Of a stretch of 64,000 nucleotides of DNA, positions 17,842 through 26,335 are shown piece after piece (the stretch's first letter is position 1; each line of letters starts with the position of its first letter). The notes below the pieces were generated by a model. It worked only from the letters and a program-made list of their open reading frames with translations. It had not been told where the DNA came from and ran no database searches. The translations under genes were made by a program, and so were the position numbers. Source of the DNA: Spirosoma profusum (lineage in GTDB: Bacteria > Bacteroidota > Bacteroidia > Cytophagales > Spirosomataceae); contig NZ_JACWZY010000005.1 of NCBI RefSeq assembly GCF_014699005.1, forward strand, positions 248,001 through 312,000. The letters run 5' to 3'.

Positions 17842-17903
17842 AATGTATAATGGTTAATGTATAATGAATGCCAATCATTACGCATTAACCATTATACATT
17901 TTG
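17839..17903. repeat. Inverted repeat with 21-base arms between methyltransferase and apaG
   Basis: The 21 bases 17839-17859 (beginning CAAAATGTATAATGG) are a perfect reverse complement of 17883-17903. The loop is 23 bases. It is one of several long intergenic inverted repeats in this window that share this layout but not one sequence. It probably forms a hairpin in the transcript after apaG. Confidence 0.88.
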
Positions 17904-17905
17904 GA

Positions 17906-18292
17906 TTAATTCAATTTATAAGGCACCACCATCGTAAACTCCGGGATGTTTACGCGGAGTTGTTTGCCATCGATGATACGTTCGACGAGGTACGTACCGA
18001 CCATCTTGCCGATGCTCGACCGAAGATTACAACCCGATACGTATTCATGCACTTCGCCGGGTTCGAGTACTGGCTGTAAACCCACTACCCCTTCACCCTC
18101 TACTTCGCGAACTGTGCCGTTCGAGTCGTAAATTAACCAATGACGCCGAAGCAACTGGATGGTGCAGTCGCTGGCATTTTCGATGGTAATACGGTAGGTG
18201 AATACGTAGTGCGACTGGAGCGGACTGGAGTAATCGGCCTGATACTCTGTCTTTACACTAACTTTCACGCCTTCTGTTACGGACGAAACCAT
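17906..18292 (-). CDS. apaG: ApaG family protein
   Basis: A 128-residue immunoglobulin-like-fold protein of the ApaG family, first linked to Co2+/Mg2+ resistance in enterobacteria. Recognisable segments are VKVSVKTEYQADYS, VFTYRITIENAS, LLRRHWLIYDSNG, the signature VGLQPVLEPGEVHEYVSG, and GTYLVERIIDGK. An open frame reaches a TTG at 18352, but the ATG at 18290-18292, preceded by a purine-rich AGGAATT, gives the standard family length. Its biochemical role is not settled even in well-studied species. Confidence 0.93.
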   Translation of the reverse strand: MVSSVTEGVKVSVKTEYQADYSSPLQSHYVFTYRITIENASDCTIQLLRRHWLIYDSNGTVREVEGEGVVGLQPVLEPGEVHEYVSGCNLRSSIGKMVGTYLVERIIDGKQLRVNIPEFTMVVPYKLN

Positions 18293-18436
18293 AAAATTCC
18301 TATCGTTTGCAACCTTAGAACGAAAATTAAGTTGATTAGTTTTGTTACGCAAGAACCGTTCTCAAAAAATTTCCGATAATCGCTTTCTGTGCACGTAGTC
18401 CCATAATGCCGAATCACCCTTATCAGTTCCCAACTC

Positions 18437-19102
18437 ATGAACGTATCCATCGCTGAATCGTGGAAAAATCACCTGCAACCCGAGTTCGATAAACCTTATT
18501 TTGCTACGTTGGCTGAGTTTCTGCGCCACGAATACAGTACCCAGCGTGTGTATCCACCCGGTAAGCTGATGTTCAATGCATTTGACAAATGCAGTTTCGA
18601 CGATGCACGCGTAGTTATTCTGGGTCAGGATCCATATCATGGGGAAGGACAAGCCAATGGACTCGCATTTTCGGTGGCTGATGGCATTACCAAGCCGCCC
18701 TCGCTAATCAATATTTTCAAGGAAATCCAGGACGATCTCGGCAAACCTGTACCTAAATCCGGTAATTTGGAACGATGGGCGAGTCAGGGCGTTATGCTTC
18801 TCAATTCAACGTTAACGGTTCGGGCGGGGCAGGCCGGTTCGCATCAGGGGAAAGGTTGGGAAACATTTACAGATGCCGTTATCAAGCTCATTTCCGACGA
18901 AAAACAGAACGTAGTATTCATGCTCTGGGGTGCTTACGCCCAAAAGAAAGGAGCAGTTATCGACGGAAAAAAACACCTGATCCTGAAAGCCAAACACCCA
19001 TCGCCTATGGCCGCACAATGGGGTGGCTGGTTTGGCACCAAACATTTCAGTCAGGCCAATACGTATCTGGAAAGCAAAGGATTAGCGCCTATAGAGTGGT
19101 AG
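18437..19102 (+). CDS. ung: Uracil-DNA glycosylase
   Basis: A 221-residue family 1 uracil-DNA glycosylase that cuts uracil out of DNA as the first step of base-excision repair. The water-activating motif GQDPYHGEGQANGLAFSV is intact with its catalytic Asp, as are the uracil-binding MLLNSTLTVRAG segment and the DNA-intercalation loop HPSPMAAQWGG with the catalytic His. The length is usual for bacterial Ung. It is the only plus-strand gene in an otherwise minus-strand stretch, and a strong terminator separates it from the convergent amidase gene. Confidence 0.97.
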   Translation: MNVSIAESWKNHLQPEFDKPYFATLAEFLRHEYSTQRVYPPGKLMFNAFDKCSFDDARVVILGQDPYHGEGQANGLAFSVADGITKPPSLINIFKEIQDDLGKPVPKSGNLERWASQGVMLLNSTLTVRAGQAGSHQGKGWETFTDAVIKLISDEKQNVVFMLWGAYAQKKGAVIDGKKHLILKAKHPSPMAAQWGGWFGTKHFSQANTYLESKGLAPIEW

Positions 19103-19125
19103 TTTTTTCAATAGCATGTTTTGAC

Positions 19126-19164
19126 CATCCCAACCCCCTCCTAAAACAGGAGGGGGTTGGGATG
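19126..19164. terminator. Bidirectional terminator between ung and the amidase gene
   Basis: A perfect 17-base stem (CATCCCAACCCCCTCCT at 19126-19142 with 19148-19164) and a 5-base AAAAC loop lie between the two convergent stop codons. Its GC content and position make it a good transcription terminator for both sides. Confidence 0.85.
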
Positions 19165-19169
19165 GTACA

Positions 19170-20150
19170 TTATCTCGCACGCTTCAAATCCGTTTGCAAC
19201 CCGGCGCAAATCCAGTTGGCCAGGGCTTGTCGATTATCAGCTATCAGGAAGCGCCGTTGGTCCTTGTCGTTTTGAATATTTCCCAGTTCAATAAAAACGG
19301 TGGGCGGATGGCTATTTTTCACTACGTATAGACTGCTCCTGTCCGACACGGTTCCCGAATAATCACGCCCCGGCTGGCTGCGTTTATAGCCTGATTTAAA
19401 ACTCTTGTGAATATGTTTTGCCAGACGTTTGCCCGGTTTGCTATTCTCGTGGTGATAGAAAAAGACATCGATTTTCTCTCCCTGGCTCCGACTATCAACG
19501 TGAATGGTTACCAGCCGCTGATATTTAGCTTTGAGCCTGCTGTGTAGTCGATTAACGGCGTCGGTACACTGGCGTAGACGCTTAACCTGATCCAGCGGAA
19601 TAGTCTGATCTCCGTAAGCGACCTCATCATGATCCATCTTCAGAATTTTATCATCTCGTATGCCATCGTTCGGATCACGTACCATCATGTACACGGCTGC
19701 TCCATGTTCCATCAGCGCGCGGGCAAGCCGAATCGTTACGTCGTAGGCGTATTCATCTTCGGCCAATGGTTGTTTTCCATAATAACCGATAGCGCCAGGG
19801 TCAGGGCCACCGTGGCCAGAAGCCAGATAATAAACCGCACCACGTAACGATCTGTCTTTGAGCGTAACACGAGTATATTTTTTTCCGAATAACGGCACTG
19901 AAACGGTTAAAACGTCTTTCTTCGCATTTGCTACGTTCGGGATTGTCGCCTTCGTCTTACGGGATACATTATTGATACGTTTCTTACCTGGTTTTTTGAT
20001 TGTGGAAATAATTTTCTCTTTCCCGCGGGCAATTACCTGACATTCTTCCCCGGAAATCAAAAGCAGAGTCAGGCCAAACAGCAAGCCAACGTAACGACTT
20101 ATAAGCCGTTCCCGCAAGAACTCTATTACGTTATTCCTAGCCATACACAT
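19170..20150 (-). CDS. N-acetylmuramoyl-L-alanine amidase (Amidase_3 type)
   Basis: A zinc amidase that cleaves the bond between N-acetylmuramic acid and the stem peptide in peptidoglycan. The start chosen is the ATG at 20148-20150 (20144 is also possible; a TTG lies further up at 20231), giving about 326 residues with an N-terminal hydrophobic segment (YVGLLFGLTLLLISG) that acts as signal or anchor. A basic linker rich in Lys (residues about 40-80) precedes the catalytic domain, which has the zinc motifs ASGHGGPDPGAIGYYGKQ, EYAYDVTIRLA, TIHVDSRS and the catalytic FIELGNIQN. It probably acts in cell division or wall turnover. Confidence 0.9.
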   Translation of the reverse strand: MCMARNNVIEFLRERLISRYVGLLFGLTLLLISGEECQVIARGKEKIISTIKKPGKKRINNVSRKTKATIPNVANAKKDVLTVSVPLFGKKYTRVTLKDRSLRGAVYYLASGHGGPDPGAIGYYGKQPLAEDEYAYDVTIRLARALMEHGAAVYMMVRDPNDGIRDDKILKMDHDEVAYGDQTIPLDQVKRLRQCTDAVNRLHSRLKAKYQRLVTIHVDSRSQGEKIDVFFYHHENSKPGKRLAKHIHKSFKSGYKRSQPGRDYSGTVSDRSSLYVVKNSHPPTVFIELGNIQNDKDQRRFLIADNRQALANWICAGLQTDLKRAR

Positions 20151-20200
20151 CTTCGGATACACGCTTAAAACGGCTGGACAGCCAATAAAATTACGTAATG

Positions 20201-20240
20201 AAAACCCCCAAACTTGCGACCAACGGCACAAATTTGGGGG
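20201..20240 (-). terminator. Terminator after lepB
   Basis: CCCCCAAA (20205-20212) pairs with TTTGGGGG (20233-20240). Read on the minus strand, the hairpin is followed by TTTT. It lies 23 bases beyond the lepB stop codon. Confidence 0.75.
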
Positions 20241-20262
20241 CTATATTGTCTATTCAGGTTTG

Positions 20263-21438
20263 TTAGTCAATCGTTCTGAACAGTCGATTCCAGCGGATTT
20301 TATTCCAGATATTGGCCGGGTTTGGATCAATCGACATCCAGACAAATACCGCTTTCCCCACGATGTGATCTTCAGGCACAAAGCCCCAGAAACGCGAATC
20401 CAGCGAGTTATCGCGGTTATCGCCCATCATGAAATAGTAATCCTGTTTGAAGGTATATACCGTAACTGGCTGCCCACCAATTTTAACGGCGTTCGGCGTC
20501 AGTTCTACTTTTTCGTTGCCTTCATAGAGCTCAATCACCGGACCGTAGATTGCAATTGTCTGCGGATTGATTTGAATGGTCGCCCCTTTTTTCGGAATCG
20601 TGATAGGGCCAAAATTATCGTGATTCCATTTAAACGTTGGCGTACCATAGACCGACGGCATCATCTCACCAGGCTTGTCGGTCATGGGTTCGATGCCTTT
20701 TACCCAGTCGAACCCTTTGAATTGAGCAATAACGGCTTCTGTCGTATTTACGCTATACCCAACCAGTTTCGAGGTTTTCGTCGAATCGTTGTATTCTTCG
20801 AGCGGTTTCCAGTTTTCAGTTGGCTGATTCGGATCGCGGTAATCGTTGACGATTTCGTATTTGCGGAAGAACGTAGCATCCAAAATTTCGGTTGTTTTCA
20901 CGAAATATTTCTGCTCTGAACGAGCTGGTTTTGCAAACGGTTTTCCATTTACAATCACTTCGCGCTGACGAACTTCCAATACGTCGCCCGGAATGCCAAC
21001 GCACCGTTTAATATAGTTGGTTTTCAGATCGACCGGGTAATCGATGTTGTCGTTCAGGTACTTAGGCGGTACGTTGAAAACCACTACGTCGCCATTTTTC
21101 ACATGTGTAAAACCAGGAAGGCGGTACGATGGCAACTGAATGGCCGTGCTGTAAGATGGAATATCGGTACCCCAGATTTTCTGGTGCGTGAGCGGTACCT
21201 GCAAAGGTGTGCGCGGTGTACGCGTGCCGTAGTGCAGTTTGCTCACAAACAGAAAATCGCCCACCATCAGGCTGTTTTCCATCGAAGGCGTTGGAATGGT
21301 GAACGCTTCCATGAACAGCCACCGGATGAGCGTAGCAGCCACTACGGCAAACAGAATCGAATCGAACCACTCGCGAAGGGGCGACTTCTTAGGCTTGGCC
21401 GACGACCTTTCTTCGGCTTTGGTTTTTACTTCAGACAC
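20263..21438 (-). CDS. lepB: Signal peptidase I
   Basis: A 391-residue membrane-bound type I signal peptidase that removes signal peptides from exported proteins. After a Lys-rich N-terminus comes one membrane helix (SILFAVVAATLIRWLFMEAF) and the catalytic Ser52 in PTPSMENSLMVGD; the general base is Lys144 in NYIKRCVGIPGD. The conserved box GDNRDNSLDSRFWGFV is near the C-terminus. It is longer than the E. coli enzyme because of an inserted region between the Lys box and the GDNRDNS box (about residues 155-330), a size common in Bacteroidota. The start is a GTG (21436-21438); no suitable ATG exists. It follows dapB, as is usual in this phylum. Confidence 0.95.
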   Translation of the reverse strand: MSEVKTKAEERSSAKPKKSPLREWFDSILFAVVAATLIRWLFMEAFTIPTPSMENSLMVGDFLFVSKLHYGTRTPRTPLQVPLTHQKIWGTDIPSYSTAIQLPSYRLPGFTHVKNGDVVVFNVPPKYLNDNIDYPVDLKTNYIKRCVGIPGDVLEVRQREVIVNGKPFAKPARSEQKYFVKTTEILDATFFRKYEIVNDYRDPNQPTENWKPLEEYNDSTKTSKLVGYSVNTTEAVIAQFKGFDWVKGIEPMTDKPGEMMPSVYGTPTFKWNHDNFGPITIPKKGATIQINPQTIAIYGPVIELYEGNEKVELTPNAVKIGGQPVTVYTFKQDYYFMMGDNRDNSLDSRFWGFVPEDHIVGKAVFVWMSIDPNPANIWNKIRWNRLFRTID

Positions 21439-21445
21439 GTGGATT

Positions 21446-21570
21446 AATGATGAATTATGAACGATAATTTATGAACAAGATGCCGAAGCACTGAATTCTG
21501 CCTAATAAAATACGAAATTACGAAGATGTAGCGGTTTTATTGACCCACTTATCATTCATAATTCATCATT
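21446..21570. repeat. Long-loop inverted repeat between dapB and lepB
   Basis: The 22 bases at 21446-21467 (AATGATGAATTATGAACG...) are the reverse complement of 21549-21570 with one mismatch; about 80 bases lie between. The right arm overlaps the last codons of dapB. Confidence 0.75.
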
Positions 21571-22306
21571 CGCCACTTCCCAGCAGGTCATCCATACCAA
21601 ATACACCCTGACGACCAGCAAGCCACTCGGCAGCAATCACGGCTCCGAGCGCAAATCCCTGCCGGCTATTTGCTACGTGCTTGATCTCAATTCGGTCAAC
21701 ATCCGATTCGTAACGTACCGTGTGAATACCCGGCACAGCTCCTTCCCGTAGCGCTTCAATTTCGATGGCGTCATCACTGACCTCAACCGGCTCATTTCCT
21801 GCTTCATTGGTCACCCAACGACGTTTGTTTGGCAGATGCTCCATAACACCTTCCGCCAACGTAATGGCTGTTCCGCTGGGCGCGTCTTTCTTTTCGGTAT
21901 GGTGAATTTCGGTCATCGATACGTGGTACGATGGGTAATCGCGCATGAACTTGGCCAGCACTTTGTTCAGGCGAAAAAACAGATTGACGCCGATGCTGTA
22001 GTTCGATGCGTAGAAAAAAGCGCCTTTTCGCTCCTCACAAAGCTGCTCAATTTCGGTACGGTGGCCTAGCCAGCCGGTCGTACCACAAACTATAGGCCAG
22101 CTACGTTCCAGACAGTATTTAATGTTCGTAACTGCCGATTCAGGCGAACTGAATTCAATGACGACATCCACATCGTCAGGTTCGAGGTTGGCTAAATCCG
22201 TCTGATTGTTCACATCAATACGTCCGGCAATCTGGTGCCCCCGCTCAAGCGCAATTTGCTCGATGGTTTTACCCATTTTACCGTAGCCAAGAAGAAGAAT
22301 ATTCAT
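21566..22306 (-). CDS. dapB: 4-hydroxy-tetrahydrodipicolinate reductase
   Basis: A 246-residue NAD(P)H-dependent reductase of the lysine/diaminopimelate pathway. The N-terminal nucleotide motif is LLLGYGKMGKTIEQIA, the central segment VIEFSSPESAV and VCGTTGWLG are conserved, and the catalytic/substrate motif is EIHHTEKKDAPSGTA. I chose the ATG at 22304-22306 rather than the TTG two codons earlier. It sits between the DUF5683 gene and lepB in the standard Bacteroidota order and probably shares their transcript. Confidence 0.96.
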   Translation of the reverse strand: MNILLLGYGKMGKTIEQIALERGHQIAGRIDVNNQTDLANLEPDDVDVVIEFSSPESAVTNIKYCLERSWPIVCGTTGWLGHRTEIEQLCEERKGAFFYASNYSIGVNLFFRLNKVLAKFMRDYPSYHVSMTEIHHTEKKDAPSGTAITLAEGVMEHLPNKRRWVTNEAGNEPVEVSDDAIEIEALREGAVPGIHTVRYESDVDRIEIKHVANSRQGFALGAVIAAEWLAGRQGVFGMDDLLGSGE

Positions 22307-22371
22307 AAGCAAGCAGTGGTAATATATGATGTATGTGGGTATAGATCTTATATCCTACATCATACATCGTT

Positions 22372-23214
22372 TCATTTAAAAGTTAATGCAATTCTTACCC
22401 CCGGTACTGGCCCTGTTCCAGGAATGGGCAGTACGTTAGGTTCGATGCGCATTGAAATATCGTCCGATAAATCGAAAGTTTTCAGGTGGGCCGCTACGTT
22501 AGCTTCCACTGCATTCAGTGCATAAAGCACGACCGACAGAATTACATTCAAATCGCGATAACGACGGTACGTATCATAGGCATTTTTAGCCGTAGCCACC
22601 GAATACACTTTAAAACCGCTGATAGTCACTGATTCTGGCTTGGCACCATAAACAGGTGGAATAGTAAACGTATTGTTTCCAATCAGGTTTGCAGGTATCG
22701 TACCAGCCGCTAAACTTACAGATTGAGCCGCTTGTAGTACTGGAGCGAACAACAATTGCCGGTATCCATTGGCGGCCTCGTTAGCCAGTCCATTGTATTT
22801 AAAAAACAAATAACCCATTACGCCAAAACCAGCGTAAATGAAGGGTATTTTGTAATACTGACGATTATAAGCCTGCCCCATTCCCGGCAAAATCAACGAG
22901 CGAATGGTAGCCTGTTTCGGGATAATCTTATGCTTGCTTACTTTTTTTGCAACCCGACTTGTATCAGGATGATCCAGCGAAGTCGAATCGCCGGGAACGA
23001 CGGCCGTTCGAATACCAGCTGGTTCAGTTGGTACCATTATCCCGTTCCGACGTATCACGGCGGGCAACGTATCAGAAATCGAACGTATCAGTCGGGTCGA
23101 ATCGATGGGGGCTGGTGTGGGAGCTGGTACCAAAATCGGGTTTTGCGCCATCAGCGAGTTAACCGACGTAACAACCAGCAGCAGTGCTCCCAGAAATCTC
23201 AAAATTGGGTTCAT
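22372..23214 (-). CDS. DUF5683 domain-containing exported protein
   Basis: A 280-residue protein that begins at the ATG 23212-23214 with a signal peptide (ILRFLGALLLVVTSVNSLMAQ). The middle has the conserved DUF5683 segment KQATIRSLILPGMGQAYNRQ, followed by a short hydrophobic stretch (IPFIYAGFGVMGYLFFKYN) and, later, the motif YRRYRDLNVILSVVLYALNAVEANVAAHL. The function of DUF5683 is unknown; it is a likely inner-membrane or periplasmic protein. The fixed neighbourhood parA-parB-DUF5683-dapB-lepB supports the assignment and suggests a role linked to envelope growth or chromosome segregation, but only by association. Confidence 0.88.
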   Translation of the reverse strand: MNPILRFLGALLLVVTSVNSLMAQNPILVPAPTPAPIDSTRLIRSISDTLPAVIRRNGIMVPTEPAGIRTAVVPGDSTSLDHPDTSRVAKKVSKHKIIPKQATIRSLILPGMGQAYNRQYYKIPFIYAGFGVMGYLFFKYNGLANEAANGYRQLLFAPVLQAAQSVSLAAGTIPANLIGNNTFTIPPVYGAKPESVTISGFKVYSVATAKNAYDTYRRYRDLNVILSVVLYALNAVEANVAAHLKTFDLSDDISMRIEPNVLPIPGTGPVPGVRIALTFK

Positions 23215-23282
23215 GCATAAACAACGCCCGAACATCCAGGCTTTGCCCCGGTTATCCACCCTTTTAAGGTAATTTAACACGG

Positions 23283-24203
23283 TTATGCCTGGGAGTTCAG
23301 TACCTCCAGAATTTTAGTCAATTCTTCCTGCGAGGTAAACGGAATTTTGATTTCGCCCTTGTGTTTTTCGTCGGCTTTAATGGAAACGCGCGTACCGAAC
23401 AAGGATGATAATTTAAATTGAAGGCTGCGCATTTCCTGTTTCGGCAACGTAACACGACGGGAGGTCGTCATCGTTAGATCCTGTGCGTCGTCAGAAAGAT
23501 TTCGAACCGCTTCCTCAACTTTCCGCACAGACCATTCTTCATCCACTACTTTATTGAAAAGCCGAATCTGAGTATCAGGATTTTCAATGTTGATGATGGC
23601 ACGAGCATGACCCATCGAAATCTTGTTGTCACGTAGAGACGCCTGAATCACAGGCGGCAGTTTCAGCAGGCGGATGTAGTTGTTAACGGTGGTACGGTTC
23701 TTTCCAACGCGCTCGCCCAGTTCTTCCTGTTTCAAGCTACACTCGGTAATGAGCCGCTGGTAGCTGAGAGCAATTTCGATGGCGTTTAGGTTTTCGCGCT
23801 GAATGTTCTCGATCAGCGCCATTTCCAGCATCTGCTGGTCGTTGGCGGTACGTACGTAAGCAGGAATATGCGTCAGACCGGCAATTTTCGACGCCTGCAA
23901 ACGACGTTCACCCGCAATTAACTGATAACGCTCTTTACCTAACTGACGTACCGTAATAGGCTGAATGATACCTTGTGTTCGGATGGAGTCGGCAAGTTCC
24001 TGAAGAGCTTCCTCGTCGAAACGCGTACGGGGCTGAAACGGGTTTGCTTCTATTTGCGACAAACCAATTTCCGTCATCGTACTAATCGACTCATATGGAG
24101 AGGGTTTCGACTGCCGGCTGACCGATTCGTTATCGTGCAGCAAGGCACCTAGCCCTCGGCCCAGTCCTATCATCTTCTTACTCGGTGCTTTTGCGTTATC
24201 CAT
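23283..24203 (-). CDS. parB: Chromosome-partitioning protein ParB
   Basis: A 306-residue ParB/Spo0J CTPase-type DNA-binding protein that loads at parS and spreads to organise the origin region. Residues about 45-135 form the N-terminal CTP-binding domain with PFQPRTRFDEEAL, IIQPITVRQLG, LIAGERRLQASKIAG and ENIQRENLNAIE. A helix-turn-helix follows (QEELGERVGKNRTTVNNYIRL, then ISMGHARAIIN), and the C-terminal 50 residues form the dimer domain. The ATG at 24201-24203 was chosen over a TTG at 24260. It lies downstream of parA. Confidence 0.96.
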   Translation of the reverse strand: MDNAKAPSKKMIGLGRGLGALLHDNESVSRQSKPSPYESISTMTEIGLSQIEANPFQPRTRFDEEALQELADSIRTQGIIQPITVRQLGKERYQLIAGERRLQASKIAGLTHIPAYVRTANDQQMLEMALIENIQRENLNAIEIALSYQRLITECSLKQEELGERVGKNRTTVNNYIRLLKLPPVIQASLRDNKISMGHARAIINIENPDTQIRLFNKVVDEEWSVRKVEEAVRNLSDDAQDLTMTTSRRVTLPKQEMRSLQFKLSSLFGTRVSIKADEKHKGEIKIPFTSQEELTKILEVLNSQA

Positions 24204-24308
24204 GGTAAAGATGTATGATATAGGATGTAGGATATATGATGTACAACCACTCGGCGGCAATTATACCGCACGGGCGGCCCCGATTATACCTCATACATCA
24301 TACACGTT
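24204..24308. repeat. Imperfect inverted repeat between parA and parB
   Basis: A run of ATG/TAG-rich words (GATGTATGATATAGGATG and so on, 24210-24243) faces partly complementary sequence (CCTCATACATCATACAC, 24289-24305). A related ATGATGTATG/CATCATACATC pair lies between dapB and the DUF5683 gene at 22327-22370. Pairing is imperfect, so this is weaker than the other inverted repeats. Confidence 0.5.
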
Positions 24309-25091
24309 TTAAGCTTCCTGCGGCATCATGCCGTTCTTAATCAGAATTTCACGGGCTAGATTGAGGTAGCTAACAGCTCCTTTGCTATCGGCGTCCTGCG
24401 CCAGCGCGGGTACGCCAAAGCTGGGCGATTCACTCAGCCTGATATTACGCGGGATGATGGTATTGAAAACCATCTGTTGAAAATGGGTCGTTACTTCACT
24501 CACAACCTGATTCGACAACCGAACGCGCAGATCATACATGGTAAGCAATATCCCCTCAATGGCCAGGTGCGTATTGAGCCGCGACTGAATAATTTTGATG
24601 GTATTCAGCAGTTTACCCAACCCTTCGAGAGCGAAATACTCACACTGTACCGGAATGATAACCGAATCCGCAGCCGTCAGGCTATTGATGGTAATCAGGC
24701 CTAACGAGGGCGAACAGTCGATGATGATGAAGTCGTATTCTTCGCGCAATCCGTCGAGTGTGCTTTTCATCTTGTCCTCCCGATTCTGGAGGTTAATCAT
24801 CTCAATTTCGGCCCCAACCAGATCAATGTGTGAGGGCAATAAATCAAGATTCGGAAAATCCGTCTGAATAATGGCATCGTGCGGACGTACGCCTTCTACC
24901 ATACATTCGTAAATGCTGTTTTCGATTTCTTTAGGATTGTAACCCAGACCCGAGGTGGAATTCGCCTGCGGATCTGCATCAACAATGAGCGTCTGAAATT
25001 CGAGAGCGGCCAAACTGGCTGCTAAATTGATCGTTGTCGTAGTTTTACCGACGCCACCTTTTTGGTTGGCGATAGCAATCACTTTACCCAT
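24309..25091 (-). CDS. parA: Chromosome-partitioning ATPase ParA (Soj)
   Basis: A 260-residue deviant-Walker ATPase that works with ParB to segregate replicated origins. The Walker A box is [17 protein letters not shown], the A-prime region is [16 protein letters not shown], and Walker B is [31 protein letters not shown] and [14 protein letters not shown] are also typical. The ATG at 25089-25091 was chosen rather than a TTG at 25142, because [12 protein letters not shown] is the usual N-terminus. Three copies of a parS-like half site lie just upstream. Confidence 0.97.
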   Translation of the reverse strand: MGKVIAIANQKGGVGKTTTTINLAASLAALEFQTLIVDADPQANSTSGLGYNPKEIENSIYECMVEGVRPHDAIIQTDFPNLDLLPSHIDLVGAEIEMINLQNREDKMKSTLDGLREEYDFIIIDCSPSLGLITINSLTAADSVIIPVQCEYFALEGLGKLLNTIKIIQSRLNTHLAIEGILLTMYDLRVRLSNQVVSEVTTHFQQMVFNTIIPRNIRLSESPSFGVPALAQDADSKGAVSYLNLAREILIKNGMMPQEA

Positions 25092-25125
25092 GGGTCTGTA
25101 CGTTGCAGTTTCAAATATGCCGGAA

Positions 25126-25165
25126 TGTTTCCACGAATCCAAGAATGTTCCACGGAATGTTTCAC
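25126..25165. promoter_or_regulatory. Tandem TGTTYCACG motifs upstream of parA (possible parS-like sites)
   Basis: TGTTTCCACG (25126-25135), TGTTCCACG (25146-25154) and TGTTTCAC (25158-25165) repeat on the plus strand just upstream of the parA start. They resemble the left half of the parS consensus TGTTTCACGTGAAACA, but none has the full palindrome. They could be degenerate parS sites or part of the parA control region. Confidence 0.35.
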
Positions 25166-25287
25166 AAATATAAATGAACCCTCTGCCCCAATTGAGCCAG
25201 TCGGCTGAGTCATAAAGATTTGTTTAAATAGATTTCCGGAAACCGCCCAACTACGTAAAGCAACTAACGTACCAAACCGGAGCACAA

Positions 25288-25368
25288 ACGTAAGAGGGCG
25301 TTCTGCATGATCTGTATGCCATTACTCTGAGTAATGGCATACAGATCATGCAGAACGCCCTCTTACGT
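25288..25368. repeat. 81-bp near-perfect palindrome at the end of eboC
   Basis: Positions 25288-25327 are an exact reverse complement of 25329-25368 (40-base arms, single T in the middle). The right arm includes the eboC stop codon (25363-25365). It could act as a very strong terminator between eboC and parA. Such a palindrome with almost no spacer is unstable in many hosts, so either it is tolerated here or it reflects a fold-back assembly artefact. Confidence 0.93.
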
Positions 25369-26238
25369 AACGGCAAACAGTTTTGCCAGCAGCCGAGATA
25401 AAGGCAGAAGACAAAACACCAGAAGAGCCAGTGGAAATGAAGCAAAAGCAGCTACCCAGGCCGCATTCATCACAATCAGCGACAAAACGCCCGCCTTCAC
25501 CGCTATACCAATGTTACGTCCAACGGGTTCTTTGACGGCCCGCCAGAGCGGAGGGAAAATATAATAGCCAAATAGTGCCAGAAAAGGCAGAGCCGTTCCC
25601 AACTGATGCTGCCGTTGAGCCAGAGCCGCTACGCATCCAATGACCAGCGCGTAAAGCAACCCCGCAAATTGCAACGTAGTAGAACGTCCTCCGTGCACTT
25701 CGCCCCGACTAATCATAGTGATGGCGGCAATGTATACAATCGGAATCAGGCCAACCCAGGCCCAGGGCATTACCTGATCAGGTAGAATACTCACACCAAG
25801 GAGTAAGTTCAGGCCACGACACAGTCCCATATTCAGCGGCCCCAGCAGATTATGGTGCTTGCCAAATCGATCGTAAACGAGTGAGGCTATAGCAATGCCA
25901 ATCGCCAGAAAACCTGCTGTCTGATTCACCAGAAACGAGCAGGCAATTCCTACAGCGAGTAGAAATAGTCCTAACGCCACAGCCGTACTTTTATGTACTA
26001 CGCCACTGGGAATCGGGCGTTCGGGGCGCTCGATGGCGTCTAATTCAGCATCAAATACATCGTTAAAAACAATACCACCGCCATACAACCCAACCGTTGC
26101 CAAGCAAAGCCAACCTACTGGGGCCGGAGGGGGATTCATATCCAGAAAATAACCGGCAATTGCCATCCCCGCCAGTACGTCAGCAATCGCCGTAACCAGA
26201 TTCGCCGGACGTGTGAGGGAAAGAAGAGGTTTTAGCAT
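25363..26238 (-). CDS. eboC: UbiA-like prenyltransferase family protein EboC
   Basis: A 291-residue polytopic membrane protein of the UbiA prenyltransferase superfamily. The first Asp-rich motif is NDVFDAELDAIERPERPIPSG, which binds Mg2+ and the prenyl diphosphate in the family; a weaker second motif is YDRFGKHH. About eight hydrophobic segments are visible. The pairing with a TatD-like gene (eboB) directly upstream and an EboA-domain gene nearby identifies it as EboC of the ebo cluster, which in cyanobacteria is needed to bring a precursor metabolite to the periplasm. Start chosen at ATG 26236-26238. Its last codon lies in the palindrome described at 25288. Confidence 0.85.
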   Translation of the reverse strand: MLKPLLSLTRPANLVTAIADVLAGMAIAGYFLDMNPPPAPVGWLCLATVGLYGGGIVFNDVFDAELDAIERPERPIPSGVVHKSTAVALGLFLLAVGIACSFLVNQTAGFLAIGIAIASLVYDRFGKHHNLLGPLNMGLCRGLNLLLGVSILPDQVMPWAWVGLIPIVYIAAITMISRGEVHGGRSTTLQFAGLLYALVIGCVAALAQRQHQLGTALPFLALFGYYIFPPLWRAVKEPVGRNIGIAVKAGVLSLIVMNAAWVAAFASFPLALLVFCLLPLSRLLAKLFAVT

Positions 26239-26335
26239 AAAGAGCGAAAGAGCGAAAGAGTGAAAGAGCGAAAGTTTATACGCCAACCTGACTACTGGAA
26301 CAGCACTCTTTCACTCATTCACTTTTTCGCTCTTT
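26239..26335. repeat. Inverted repeat of GAGCGAAA words between eboB and eboC
   Basis: 26239-26270 (AAAGAGCGAAAGAGCG...) pairs with 26304-26335 over 32 bases with four mismatches. It fills the whole gap and overlaps the eboB stop codon. The arm itself is a degenerate tandem of an AGAGCGAA octamer. Confidence 0.8.

Noticed and set aside
25126..25165. A complete parS site
   Set aside because: Only the left half of the consensus is matched; the right GTGAAACA half is missing in all three copies, so it is kept as a weak regulatory candidate only.
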